DNA of 30,347 bases. Source: a virus. The translations under genes and the position numbers were made by a program. The stretch spans positions 1-30,347 of the IMG/VR virus record IMGVR_UViG_3300032829_000258, one strand, 5' to 3'. Shown piece after piece: positions 7,375-14,519 of the stretch; position 1 is the stretch's first letter, and every line of letters starts with the position of its first letter. The notes beneath the pieces were generated by a model. That model was not told the DNA's origin. It searched no databases and saw nothing but the letters and a program-made list of their open reading frames with translations.

Positions 7375-7422
7375 CAGCCTGTTGAAAATTCCGGATCCCG
7401 GGGTATAGTGGGAGTATGGACG
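7357..7422. promoter_or_regulatory. inverted-repeat operator candidate shared by the divergent promoters
   Basis: CGTCCATAC (7357-7365) and GTATGGACG (7414-7422) are exact reverse complements. The first lies between the -35 and -10 of the leftward promoter. The second covers the expected start point (near 7416) of the rightward promoter. Binding of one repressor to both would close both promoters. The RHH protein encoded just to the right is the natural candidate. Confidence 0.55.
7382..7409 (+). promoter_or_regulatory. sigma-70-like promoter for the RHH gene
   Basis: TTGAAA (7382-7387), a 16-bp spacer and TATAGT (7404-7409) resemble the consensus. The start would fall near 7416, about 45 nt before the RHH start codon. 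Confidence 0.6.
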
Positions 7423-7460
7423 CTGATCAAAATTGGGTCGACCTGAAAGGAGACGCTGTG

Positions 7461-7667
7461 ATGGCCAAGGCGAGGAAGCCCGCGGCGAGGGCAGATTCGA
7501 AGGGGGTGGTTCAGCTCGGCGTGCGCGTGACCAGGGAGTATCGAGAATGGCTGGAGGATGTGGCCTCATACGACCGCCGGACCATGGCCGGCCTGGTGGA
7601 CGCGGCCGTGCAGCACTACGCCCAGGCCATCGGCTTCAAGAAGCCGCCCCCCGAACGTGTGCCTTAA
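7461..7667 (+). CDS. ribbon-helix-helix transcription regulator (68 aa)
   Basis: I start the gene at the ATG at 7461 (MAKARKPAARADSKG) because AAAGGAG lies 8 nt upstream; an in-frame ATG at 7416 has no such site and would fall at the transcription start. After a basic N-terminal tail, VVQLGVRVTREYREWLEDVA and TMAGLVDAAVQHYAQAI fit the beta strand plus two helices of CopG/Arc-type dimers. These bind operators through paired beta strands. Its divergent position and the inverted repeat overlapping both promoters point to an autoregulatory lysogeny/early-gene switch. It could instead be an Mnt/Arc-like antirepressor regulator. Confidence 0.75.
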   Translation: MAKARKPAARADSKGVVQLGVRVTREYREWLEDVASYDRRTMAGLVDAAVQHYAQAIGFKKPPPERVP

Positions 7668-7682
7668 CCTGTTCCGCGCATG

Positions 7683-7734
7683 AAAAAACCCCCGCGGAGG
7701 CCACTTTGAGTTTGGCGAGTAACCTCCGCGAGGG
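7683..7734 (-). terminator. rho-independent terminator, leftward
   Basis: On the minus strand an 11-bp GC-rich stem (CGCGGAGG 7693-7700 pairing with CCTCCGCG 7723-7730, extended by GGG/CCC around one bulged base) is followed by TTTTTT (complement of 7683-7688). It would end leftward transcription coming from the 58-residue gene at 8277, protecting the RHH gene from antisense reading. Confidence 0.75.
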
Positions 7735-7833
7735 CGAGTTCAGAAAGAACTCCCACTCAACCGCAACTGTACAGGATCTCTCCTGCGAGTTGTAGGTCAA
7801 GCGGGCCAGGGGCCGGCCTTGCGACCGCCCCAT

Positions 7834-7874
7834 CGCGCCTTGCGGGAATCGAACCCGCCGCTACCGTCAGGCGC
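7834..7874 (-). other. tRNA-like minihelix (T-arm plus acceptor-like stem), not a complete tRNA
   Basis: On the minus strand GCGGGTTCGATTCCCGC (7842-7858) is a perfect T-arm with a TTCGATT loop, followed by AAGGCGC. The latter pairs at six of seven positions with GCGCCTG (7868-7874), only 9 nt before the T-arm. A CGCG-ATTGTAA-CGCG arm just upstream (near 7876-7890) resembles an anticodon arm, but no D-arm or matching 5' acceptor strand is present. It may be a decayed tRNA, an old attachment-site scar or a tRNA-mimicking RNA. Confidence 0.3.
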
Positions 7875-7928
7875 GCGTTACAATCGCGGCGTGTTTTCCT
7901 CCTTTCGCTGTCTTGAAAGGACCCGAAG

Positions 7929-8153
7929 ATGAACCTTCACTCTTTTGTGGCTTCGGAGGAGATCCGTGTTGATGCCTGCCGGGCCATCTCCGTCGCCATC
8001 GCGAGGATCGTGGCCAGTCCGGAAAAGGTCTGGAGTCCGGAGTCGCTGAAGATCACGGCCGAAGCCCTGGGCGCGGCGATGGCCGCCGGGCATGAGGCCT
8101 TCATGTCTGGACCTCTTCGAAGTAAGCCCGAAGAGCCTTGTGAAGTTCAGTAA
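7929..8153 (+). CDS. small hypothetical protein (74 aa)
   Basis: Starts MNLHSFVASEEIRVDACRAI. AAAGGA lies 6-7 nt before the ATG. Residues about 10-60 are likely helical (ISVAIARIVASPEKVWSPES). It runs convergent to, and overlaps by about 50 nt, the minus-strand gene ending at 8101. No domain recognised; the good ribosome binding site is the main support. Confidence 0.45.
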   Translation: MNLHSFVASEEIRVDACRAISVAIARIVASPEKVWSPESLKITAEALGAAMAAGHEAFMSGPLRSKPEEPCEVQ

Positions 8154-8277
8154 GGTATTCGGCCTGCTGTCTGGCGTTCTGCTTGGGATCGTTGGCGCCG
8201 GCAACAAAGATCCGCCCGGCCTTCACCATCTCCGTTAGCAGGTACAGCGCCTTCTCATTCGCCTCGGATTTCGTCAT
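8101..8277 (-). CDS. small hypothetical protein (58 aa)
   Basis: Starts MTKSEANEKALYLLTEMVKA, in the lower part of a longer open frame. GAGGGG lies 8 nt before the ATG at 8277, which decides the start. It is probably a helical bundle (QQAEYLTELHKALRAYFEEV). It lies between the attachment-site candidate and the leftward terminator at 7683-7734, which likely ends its transcript. Function unknown. Confidence 0.55.
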   Translation of the reverse strand: MTKSEANEKALYLLTEMVKAGRIFVAGANDPKQNARQQAEYLTELHKALRAYFEEVQT

Positions 8278-8319
8278 TGATTCGGCCCCTCGGCCAGCGA
8301 GAGAGGAAAAGCCCGCCAA

Positions 8320-8361
8320 TATGCCCGGGGGGATTTGAACCCTCAACCTTTGGCTCCGGAG
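8320..8361 (-). other. attachment-site (attP) core candidate: 3' half of tRNA-Arg(CCG)
   Basis: On the minus strand the sequence fits tRNA positions 32-73. CTCCGGA (8355-8361) is an anticodon loop with anticodon CCG, then GCCAA (3' anticodon stem), AGGTT (variable loop), GAGGG-TTCAAAT-CCCCC (T-arm, one A.C mismatch), CGGGCAT (3' acceptor strand) and A73. No 5' half (acceptor strand, D-arm, TTGGC stem) precedes it. A tRNA 3' half starting exactly at the anticodon loop, 85 bp from an integrase gene, is the classic form of an att core that restores the host tRNA on integration. The core contains the palindrome CTCCGGAG (8354-8361). Confidence 0.7.
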
Positions 8362-8445
8362 GGTTGTGGTTATTTGTGAGCGCCCGGGACGTTTGGGCGA
8401 TCTGCGGGTTAGGTCTTCAGGGAGACCGACACACCTGGGGATCTG

Positions 8446-9363
8446 ATGATGCATAAACGCCACACATGGGCGGCGTTCGCCGACGACGTGCTTGCCCTGT
8501 ACGCGCCGCCGATCCGCCGCAAAGCGACCTGGCGAAAGCTCGAACACGTCCTGCGTGAGTTTCAGCCGCTGTGCCGCTATTCCGAGGACCTCACGCCCTC
8601 CGTCGTTGCCGCCTGGATCGCGGCCCACCCGGGACGGAGGCCCGCGACCGTCGATTCCTTCTTGCGGAGCTTGCGGGCCGCTTGCAATTACGGGATGTCC
8701 GCAGGGTATCTCCGCGAAAGTCCGTTTGCCTTTCGGTCGCCCCGACACTGGGTTGATTGGAGTGTTGAGCCGCTCCCTCCGGCAGTGCACACCGCCGAGG
8801 AGATCGCCCGGGTGCTGGCGCGGGCTGATTTCGAAGCCCAGGCCGGCCGCTGGCGCAATCTCAGGCTCAGGGCGGTGATTTATACCGCCGCGTTCACGGG
8901 GGCCCGCAAACGCGAGATTCTTGCCGCTTGCGTGGCCGATTTGCAACTAGACCAGGGGCTGATGACGATCCGGCCGAACGCCCGACGGCCGCTCAAGACC
9001 CCGAGCTCGGCCGCGCAGATCCCGCTGGCGCCCCCGCTGGTTGCCGTGCTGGAGGGGTGGGTTGCAATCTGCGGGTCCCCCTGGCTCTTCCCCGGCATCC
9101 GTCGTCAGGGCCCCTGGCTCGAGGGGCCGGCTGGCGCCAAGGCGCTCGACCAAGTCAAAGGCCTGGGATTGCGGGCCGGCGTGCGGGGCCTGACGTTCCA
9201 GAGCTTCCGCCACAGCCTGGCATCGCTGAGCGAGGGGTGGGGAATCGGCGAGCTGGCGCTGCAGCGACTGCTGCGCCATTCGAGCCCGAGGACCCAGGAA
9301 TACTACCGCCACGCGATCCCCGCCGTGCTCCGTGATGTGGCGGCGCGGATCCACTTTCCTTGA
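8446..9363 (+). CDS. int: tyrosine recombinase / phage integrase
   Basis: 305 residues. The N-terminal half (about 1-110) is a helical core-binding domain. The catalytic domain shows Arg154 in TGARKREIL, Lys184 after the beta turn, Arg255-His256 in FQSFRHSLAS, His278 in LLRHSSPRT and Tyr287 in QEYYRH, nine residues after that His as in XerD. The usual His three residues before the second Arg is Gln252, a tolerated variation in some members. The enzyme would recombine attP with the host tRNA gene. It starts at one of two adjacent ATGs (8446 or 8449) after GGGG. It reads away from the tRNA-Arg half-site, as is common. Confidence 0.92.
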   Translation: MMHKRHTWAAFADDVLALYAPPIRRKATWRKLEHVLREFQPLCRYSEDLTPSVVAAWIAAHPGRRPATVDSFLRSLRAACNYGMSAGYLRESPFAFRSPRHWVDWSVEPLPPAVHTAEEIARVLARADFEAQAGRWRNLRLRAVIYTAAFTGARKREILAACVADLQLDQGLMTIRPNARRPLKTPSSAAQIPLAPPLVAVLEGWVAICGSPWLFPGIRRQGPWLEGPAGAKALDQVKGLGLRAGVRGLTFQSFRHSLASLSEGWGIGELALQRLLRHSSPRTQEYYRHAIPAVLRDVAARIHFP

Positions 9364-9450
9364 GGCGACCCCTCATCCGCCCTCCGGGCACCTTCTCCCC
9401 GGTGGAGAAGGGCGCGCGGAAACGGCCGTGCCCCAGGGAGAGCACGGCCG
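9364..9450. repeat. REP-like palindromic element after the integrase gene
   Basis: CCTTCTCC (9391-9398) and GGAGAAGG (9404-9411) form a short hairpin preceded by CCCTCATCCGCCCTCCGGGC, the hallmark of a REP-type repeat common in bacterial chromosomes. A second hairpin, CGGCCGTG (9423-9430) with CACGGCCG (9443-9450), follows. Either may end the integrase mRNA. The rest of 9451-9586 holds one DnaA-box-like TGTGGATAA (9539-9547) and no gene. Confidence 0.55.
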
Positions 9451-9586
9451 AATCTTGAACGCTGGTCCCGGGCGGGTCGCCGCAACGGTCGGCACGACGA
9501 CGCTGTCGTTCTAAGCCCTCACTCTACTCTTGCAATCGTGTGGATAAAAGAGGACATTGAGGCAGGAAATGCCGAAAGGAGGGCCG

Positions 9587-9841
9587 ATGACGGGCATTGA
9601 CGGGAGAAAACGGTTCATGTGGCTTCAGCAGACGCGTGCTGCTGTGAGCTACGATGGCGACACGTGCCGCGTCTTGACGACGACGCGCAAGGCGCCATTC
9701 ACAGGCGCGAGCCTTACCGAGGCCGTGAACGCTGGGATTGCCGCAATCCCGCTCAAGGCGGAAGCCCGGGGCGGGACGAAGAAGCCGGCACGGAAGGCGA
9801 CCACGAAGCCGCGACCCGCGAGGGCCGGGGCGGGCACCTGA
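9587..9841 (+). CDS. small basic hypothetical protein (84 aa)
   Basis: AAAGGAGG stands 6 nt before the ATG at 9587 (MTGIDGRKRFMWLQQTRAAV), so the in-frame upstream ATG at 9557 is not used as the start. The first 60 residues look like a compact alpha/beta unit; the tail from about 68 is Lys/Arg/Ala-rich (TKKPARKATTKPRPARAGAG), typical of nucleic-acid contact. It is the last plus-strand gene before the convergent virion operon. Function unknown. Confidence 0.6.
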   Translation: MTGIDGRKRFMWLQQTRAAVSYDGDTCRVLTTTRKAPFTGASLTEAVNAGIAAIPLKAEARGGTKKPARKATTKPRPARAGAGT

Positions 9842-9845
9842 CCAA

Positions 9846-9879
9846 GGGCCCGGGCGCGATCCCCTTTGCGTCCGGGCCC
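9846..9879. terminator. hairpin between convergent genes
   Basis: GGGCCCGG (9846-9853) pairs with CCGGGCCC (9872-9879), with further possible GCGC/GCG pairing in the loop. It lies between the plus gene ending at 9841 and the minus-strand virion operon ending at 9894. It is suited to stop both transcripts, though no T tract is present. Confidence 0.5.
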
Positions 9880-9893
9880 GCCCTGCGCGCGGA

Positions 9894-10130
9894 TCAGGGC
9901 GCGGCGTACCATTCGACGGTCGACCAGTCGACGTCGCCGGTCTGCGGGTCGCCATCGACGACCTGGGCGGCGACGATCGAGCCGTCGGTCACGGCCAGGA
10001 GCACGATCGACCCGGTGATCAGCCCGTCAGGCTCATCCGCGCCGTAATAGCCGCCGGCCCGCCAGGGAACGATGGGGGGCGGGATAAGGGTGATCGACCC
10101 AGGGGCGAACTGAGCGGGGCAGTCAGCCAC
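9894..10130 (-). CDS. last gene of the virion operon, hypothetical (78 aa)
   Basis: I place the start at the GTG at 10130: GGAGG lies 6 nt before it and it overlaps the previous stop (GTGGCTGA). The longer open frame upstream is Arg-rich shadow sequence. The product starts (M)ADCPAQFAPGSITLIPPPIV and is beta-rich, with no domain recognised. It belongs to the distal-tail end of the late operon. Confidence 0.55.
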   Translation of the reverse strand: MADCPAQFAPGSITLIPPPIVPWRAGGYYGADEPDGLITGSIVLLAVTDGSIVAAQVVDGDPQTGDVDWSTVEWYAAP

Positions 10131-10323
10131 AGCAGCCTCCCACCGCAACCGGCGCCGTCGGCGGATCGGCGGCGATGAGCGCCGCGGCGCGGGCGGCGTC
10201 GTCCTGCGGTTCATCGGGCAAGGATAGCCGCCACACGGCATGGCGTCGCCGCGTCTCGACCAGGTCGTCGCCGGGCGGCGCATCGCGCCAGGATTCGAGT
10301 TGTGCGCGGAGTTCCGGGGTCAT
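10123..10323 (-). CDS. small hypothetical phage protein (66 aa)
   Basis: The ATG at 10323 (MTPELRAQLESWRDAPPGDD) overlaps the stop of the Cys-rich gene (ATGA), which suggests coupling; no independent ribosome site is clear. Helical N-terminal half, Ala/Pro-rich C-terminus ending GGCCG. Unknown function. Confidence 0.5.
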   Translation of the reverse strand: MTPELRAQLESWRDAPPGDDLVETRRRHAVWRLSLPDEPQDDAARAAALIAADPPTAPVAVGGCCG

Positions 10324-11360
10324 TCGGTAATTGCCCAAGGACCGTTCCAGTTAGCCCCGAGCCCCGTCAATCCCGAGAAGGAACCGGACGCCGTGAATGG
10401 AATGGGGCACGTGTACGAGCCCGAGTTCGTGACGCCCAGGGTGTTACTACAACATCCAAAGCCGCACGTCCACGCCGCGGTGCAACCGCTCCCGGTTATC
10501 GTTGCGCCGTCTCCGAACTTTGTGGGGTCGGTCTGGTTTATCACCCACGCTGCGGTGAAGCCCAGCCCCGCCCCAAAGGCCCACTGACCGGACCAGCTTA
10601 CGGTACATGAGCCCGTTGGCGCGGCATTGCAATTCTTGCAGGGACCGCCCGTACACGTGCCCAAGCCTTGCCATATACTGTTCCCGGCGATTGGGCAGTA
10701 GAGCAGCGTAATCGATCCGACCGCGCACGTCGCATAAAGAGTCGTCGCAATCGGGTAGGCGCAATTGTAGTTTGAGCCGGCGCACGTGTAGCCGGTTGCT
10801 GGCAGGAGGTTAACGATATTCGGGAGACCAGACCCAATGCATCCCGCGTTTATCGTGAACGTGCCGGATTGAGGGACGAATCGGGGAGCCGAAACGCTCC
10901 AGGTGTAGGTTCCCGGAGTGCAAAGGGGGAAAGTTACCTGACCCGAACTATTTGTCGTTCCCGACACGCAACCAGCCGAGACGGCCGCGCCGGGCAATGG
11001 TAGACCATTGCAACCATAGACCGTCACGGTATAGCCCGTGCCCGTCGGGCTGTCCGTCACGTTGACGTTAGTCGTTCCTGGGCATGTCACATTGACGGTT
11101 GTGCTGCCGCCGATGAATCCGGTTTTGCCCCACGAAATCGTGTAGCTGCCCGATCCTCCCGAGGTAATGTCAATGCAGCAAGAGCCACCGGAGCCCGTCG
11201 TGCAAGTGCCCCCGGCTGGTCCGGTGACGGTGACGGTCTCGCCGCTTACGGGAGTCCCGTTGCAGTAAGTAATCCCCACGCAGAGCGTGCACGTCGAGCT
11301 CGACCCGCACGTGCAAGGCGACCCGGCGACCGTCCCGATTGCGAATCGATCGAACGCCAT
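10320..11360 (-). CDS. Cys-rich protein with carboxypeptidase-regulatory-like/Ig-like beta modules
   Basis: 346 residues with 26 cysteines (about 7.5%), many in CxC or CC pairs. Two modules (about 27-95 and 109-171) show the pattern of carboxypeptidase-regulatory-like folds, e.g. VYGCNGLPLPGAAVSAGCVS followed by a 'G.v.f....Gty.w.v' run. The rest is Gly/Thr/Ser-rich beta sequence (about 195-346). No signal peptide or membrane segment is visible, so it is likely a virion component at the tail tip, perhaps disulphide-bonded and receptor-binding. Planctomycete surface proteins are often Cys-rich too. It begins 4 nt after the stop of the preceding gene. Confidence 0.6.
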   Translation of the reverse strand: MAFDRFAIGTVAGSPCTCGSSSTCTLCVGITYCNGTPVSGETVTVTGPAGGTCTTGSGGSCCIDITSGGSGSYTISWGKTGFIGGSTTVNVTCPGTTNVNVTDSPTGTGYTVTVYGCNGLPLPGAAVSAGCVSGTTNSSGQVTFPLCTPGTYTWSVSAPRFVPQSGTFTINAGCIGSGLPNIVNLLPATGYTCAGSNYNCAYPIATTLYATCAVGSITLLYCPIAGNSIWQGLGTCTGGPCKNCNAAPTGSCTVSWSGQWAFGAGLGFTAAWVINQTDPTKFGDGATITGSGCTAAWTCGFGCCSNTLGVTNSGSYTCPIPFTASGSFSGLTGLGANWNGPWAITE

Positions 11361-11363
11361 TGG

Positions 11364-11735
11364 TCAGCAGCTCTGGGTGATCGCCAGGTAGGACCCGTCG
11401 CCGTTGGGTCCGCAGATGATGTTTTTTCCCGAGGTTGCGACGGTGGCTTGCGCCATGACGTTGTACACGGTCGCCGTCGTCGTGACGGTGTACGTCGTGC
11501 CGCCGATCAGGGCGTAGACGGTCTGGTTCGTGACGCTGTTTCCGGCGGCGATCACGACCGGGGCGATGTAAAAGATCGTGCCCAGGCCGCCGCCAGGATA
11601 GCCGCCGGGGCCCATCTGATTGTTGGCGATCTGCTGGAGGGCCTGCTTGAGCTGGCGCTGCACGTCCTGAAACGCAAGCAACAGGCGTTCGAAACGGGCC
11701 TCGAGCTGATCCAGCCGGCCGAGGAAGGCGCTCAT
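11364..11735 (-). CDS. tail-associated protein with N-terminal coiled coil (123 aa)
   Basis: The ATG at 11735 overlaps the hub gene's stop (ATGA). Residues about 1-40 ([20 protein letters not shown] onward) form a heptad-like coiled coil, followed by a Gly-rich turn ([11 protein letters not shown]) and a beta domain of about 70 residues. The layout suits a small trimeric tail-tip or fibre-attachment protein. No family recognised. Confidence 0.6.
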   Translation of the reverse strand: MSAFLGRLDQLEARFERLLLAFQDVQRQLKQALQQIANNQMGPGGYPGGGLGTIFYIAPVVIAAGNSVTNQTVYALIGGTTYTVTTTATVYNVMAQATVATSGKNIICGPNGDGSYLAITQSC

Positions 11736-14233
11736 GAGAAGGCGTCCAGGATGTCTTGGGCCTGTCCTTTGCCGACGTCGGAGATCGAACTGCCCATGTC
11801 CTTGACGTCGCCGGCCGCACCGGTGCCGATGGCTCCGCGCAGGTCGGCTGTCCAGTCGGCCGCGGCCCCGCGCACGCCGCCGGCCATGCCGCCGATCACG
11901 TCCGTCACCGCGCCGGTCAAGCCGCCGGAATTGCCGATCTGGCCCAGCGCGGCGACGGTGCGAGCGTAGGCGTTGGTCGCCCAGGCGTTGCCCCCGAGCT
12001 GCTGCCCGGTGATCGCTGGCCGGATGAACTGCTCGGCCGCGTACCGGCCGCGGCGATTCGACAGCCGGAGCGTGCTGGTGTACCACGTGCCCTCGGGGCC
12101 GGCGTTGAACTGGATGTCGACCGAGACGACAGGCAGGGCGAGCGATTCATAGCCCGTCGTGTACCCGTTGCCGGCGATCGACACGGCCTGGCCGGGCGTC
12201 AGGTAGGTTGTCGGCAGGCCGAGGTAAGGGAGCGAACCCTCGACAACCGTATCCTTCATGGACGCGAGCTGGACGTCGGCGAACGTCTGCATGTTCGGTG
12301 AGCTTGCCGAGTCGCGCCACTCGCGGACCGTGATGTACTTCGTGCGGGAGATCCCCTCGACCGAGTAAAGCGTGCCCGAATACCCACCGCCCGACGGCGA
12401 GACGACCTCGAGTGAGCCGTTGGCGACCGGGAGGAATATCTGCACGTCCGACGGAGGGGTTACCTGGCCGCCGCCGAAGACGAGCGCCGTGGGGATCTGC
12501 GTGGTGATCGTGCCCGAGGTCGGGTCGACGATCACGCCGACCGTCGCCTGGTTGTAGGGGGCCGATCCATTCGCGCTCCAGAACACGGTACAGACCGGCG
12601 AGGTCGTGACCGCCGCGGAGTTGCCGGTCGAGTTCCGATAGGCGTAAGGATAGGGGAACCACTGCTGCATGGCCGCGGCGATGTAGGGGTTGGCGACGTA
12701 GTACCGTCGCCACACGACGTTGCCCGCGGTCGACAGGGCGTAAAGCTGGTAGCTGTTATACGTCGTCGCCGGCAGCGGTCGATCAAGCGTGAGCGTGCTC
12801 GATCCGCCCGCCGTCATGGCGGTGTTGGCGGTCACCCTCGCCGTGTAGGACTGGGCGACGTTCGTGATGACGTCGCTGAACACGGTGATCTGGGCATGCA
12901 GGCCGGTCACCGTCTGGTCGAGCTGGTCGGCCGTGAGCGTGAGCGAGGTGTTGGAGCTGGTGATCGTGACCGACGTCGTCGACCCGCAGGTGCACGAGCC
13001 GTTGTCCTGGCCGGACGTCAAGGAAAACTGCTGGAAAAGCCCCGGCGTCCAGGCTGCCTTGGCCTGGGCGTTGGTGGTCCACCCGCCCCAGCCGGCGAAG
13101 TCCTCGACGAGCCCGCCGCAGGCGATGACGCCGCCTGATGGCGCCCAGTTGAAGGTGTACGACGAGCCCGGGAACGGCTTGAGGCCGAGCGTGACGCCCG
13201 TCACGTCCATGTCGCCGCGGACGACGACCTGGCTGGCACAGTCGGAGATGTCGCGGTGGAGGCTGGGCATCCCGGCCCGCGGGTCGGTGCCGAGGGTGAT
13301 CGTGTTATTCGTGAACGCCGTGGTGTCGACGACCCGGATGTTGCCTGCGTTGTCAACATAGAGCCAGTGATTCGGGTGACAGCTCTGGATTGCCGACTCG
13401 ATCGACTGCAAGATCCGCTCGCCGGCGAACGTGACCGGGAACGGCGGAATGATATTGAGGTTGGCCAGGTCGGTCGTCGTGACGGTTGGCAAGGTCGAGA
13501 TGATGACCGTGGGCGGCGAGGTGTAGCCACTGCCCCCGCTCACCAGACTAAACCCGGTGATGGCGCCTCCCGACACGCTGGCCGTGAACACGGCGCCGGT
13601 ACCGCCGCCGCCGGCCAGGACGACCGTCGGCGCCACGGTGTAGCCGCTGCCCGGGCTGGCCACCGTGATCGACGCGACCGTGCACGAGCCGCTGACGTCG
13701 GCGCCCAGAACCGCCGTGCCGGCGCCGCCCGAGCCGGCCGACGTGAAGTTGCCGATGCCGTACGACGCGAGCGCCGTCACGTTGCCGGCCATGCTGAGCA
13801 GGTCGAGCACGCACTGGCCGATCGTCCGGCCGAGGCGGGACGGGATCGCGTACAGGTCGTCGCCCTGCTGATCGAACCTGGCGATGTCCGAGAGCGTATT
13901 ACTGTCGGTCACGGGCACGTAGTCGGCCCGGTTACGCAGGCCGAGGGCCCGGTACTCGCGAATCCAGCCGGCGTCGTGGTCGTAGTGGTCGGTGAAGCCG
14001 ACGATGTCGCCGGCAAAATAGGTGGTTGATGTGCCGTACGTCGCACCGTTACTCCAGGCGCACGACTTGCCGATCCAGGGGTCGGGCAGGGCGATGAGCT
14101 TGCCCAGGATGCGGGAGACGGACATTGACGGCAAACCGCCGCGCACGTAGGGCGTGCACTGATCGATACTGGCCTGGTAGGTCGTCAGGTTGACCTGCGA
14201 CCCGTTGACGGTGAGGTAGTCTTGGTTCGCCAT
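11732..14233 (-). CDS. large tail hub/baseplate-like protein (833 aa)
   Basis: The second-largest intact protein in the virion region by position class: it follows the tape measure, where tail-hub/Tal proteins usually lie. Residues about 182-247 contain two copies of a 'GSGYT..PTV' beta motif ([20 protein letters not shown] and [15 protein letters not shown]), seen in many phage tail proteins. Much of the rest is beta-rich; the C-terminus (about 745-833) is helical with amphipathic Gly/Ala repeats. It probably forms the tail tip that binds the tape measure and opens on infection. No catalytic motif is evident. No clear ribosome site precedes the ATG. Confidence 0.62.
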   Translation of the reverse strand: MANQDYLTVNGSQVNLTTYQASIDQCTPYVRGGLPSMSVSRILGKLIALPDPWIGKSCAWSNGATYGTSTTYFAGDIVGFTDHYDHDAGWIREYRALGLRNRADYVPVTDSNTLSDIARFDQQGDDLYAIPSRLGRTIGQCVLDLLSMAGNVTALASYGIGNFTSAGSGGAGTAVLGADVSGSCTVASITVASPGSGYTVAPTVVLAGGGGTGAVFTASVSGGAITGFSLVSGGSGYTSPPTVIISTLPTVTTTDLANLNIIPPFPVTFAGERILQSIESAIQSCHPNHWLYVDNAGNIRVVDTTAFTNNTITLGTDPRAGMPSLHRDISDCASQVVVRGDMDVTGVTLGLKPFPGSSYTFNWAPSGGVIACGGLVEDFAGWGGWTTNAQAKAAWTPGLFQQFSLTSGQDNGSCTCGSTTSVTITSSNTSLTLTADQLDQTVTGLHAQITVFSDVITNVAQSYTARVTANTAMTAGGSSTLTLDRPLPATTYNSYQLYALSTAGNVVWRRYYVANPYIAAAMQQWFPYPYAYRNSTGNSAAVTTSPVCTVFWSANGSAPYNQATVGVIVDPTSGTITTQIPTALVFGGGQVTPPSDVQIFLPVANGSLEVVSPSGGGYSGTLYSVEGISRTKYITVREWRDSASSPNMQTFADVQLASMKDTVVEGSLPYLGLPTTYLTPGQAVSIAGNGYTTGYESLALPVVSVDIQFNAGPEGTWYTSTLRLSNRRGRYAAEQFIRPAITGQQLGGNAWATNAYARTVAALGQIGNSGGLTGAVTDVIGGMAGGVRGAAADWTADLRGAIGTGAAGDVKDMGSSISDVGKGQAQDILDAFS

Positions 14234-14251
14234 TGATTTGGGAGGTGTGCT

Positions 14252-14515
14252 ATGGAGCTCGTGCTCGTCGCCCTGGTCGTGAGCTGGATCGGTTGCACGG
14301 TCGCCGGCGCTTACGTGGCGAAGTCGAAAAACCGGGAGCCGATCGAGGGCGTGCTCTTTGCCGCGTTCCTGGGCCCGCTCGGGGTCGTCGTTGCCGCCCT
14401 CATGCCGACGCTTCAGCCTCGCCGCACGGAATGGATCACGCGGAAACGGCAGGTCGAGCTCGACGAGGAGCTGCCCGACGTGGCGAACTGGCGCGACTGG
14501 GTGGCGCGTAACTGA
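14252..14515 (+). CDS. small two-helix membrane protein on the opposite strand (87 aa)
   Basis: GGGAGG lies 6 nt before the ATG. Two hydrophobic segments are visible, about residues 2-21 ([20 protein letters not shown]) and 33-52 ([20 protein letters not shown]), joined by a basic loop; the acidic C-terminus is soluble. The 'LGPLG' second helix is typical of small membrane proteins of unknown role in bacterial genomes. It exactly fills the gap between the divergent hub gene and the convergent tape-measure gene, like a phage moron gene. Lysogenic conversion, superinfection exclusion or holin-like function are possible; none is shown. Confidence 0.72.
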   Translation: MELVLVALVVSWIGCTVAGAYVAKSKNREPIEGVLFAAFLGPLGVVVAALMPTLQPRRTEWITRKRQVELDEELPDVANWRDWVARN

Positions 14516-14519
14516 TCAG

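Noticed and set aside
7324-7569. N-terminal extension of the zinc-ribbon protein
   Set aside because: It would run through both promoters and the inverted repeat, and an AGGAGG site precedes the internal ATG at 7323.
7878-8207. 109-codon minus-strand frame across the small genes near the attachment region
   Set aside because: Arg/Pro-rich, no ribosome site, and in conflict with two small genes that have good sites.
8320-8395. Complete tRNA-Arg gene
   Set aside because: The 5' acceptor strand, D-arm and 5' anticodon stem cannot be found in the 31 nt before the anticodon loop; only the 3' half fits.
13256-14029. Plus-strand open frame of 257 codons antisense to the tail hub gene
   Set aside because: Its composition (Arg/Gly/Val with no hydrophobic core pattern) and full antisense overlap with a better-supported gene mark it as a shadow frame.
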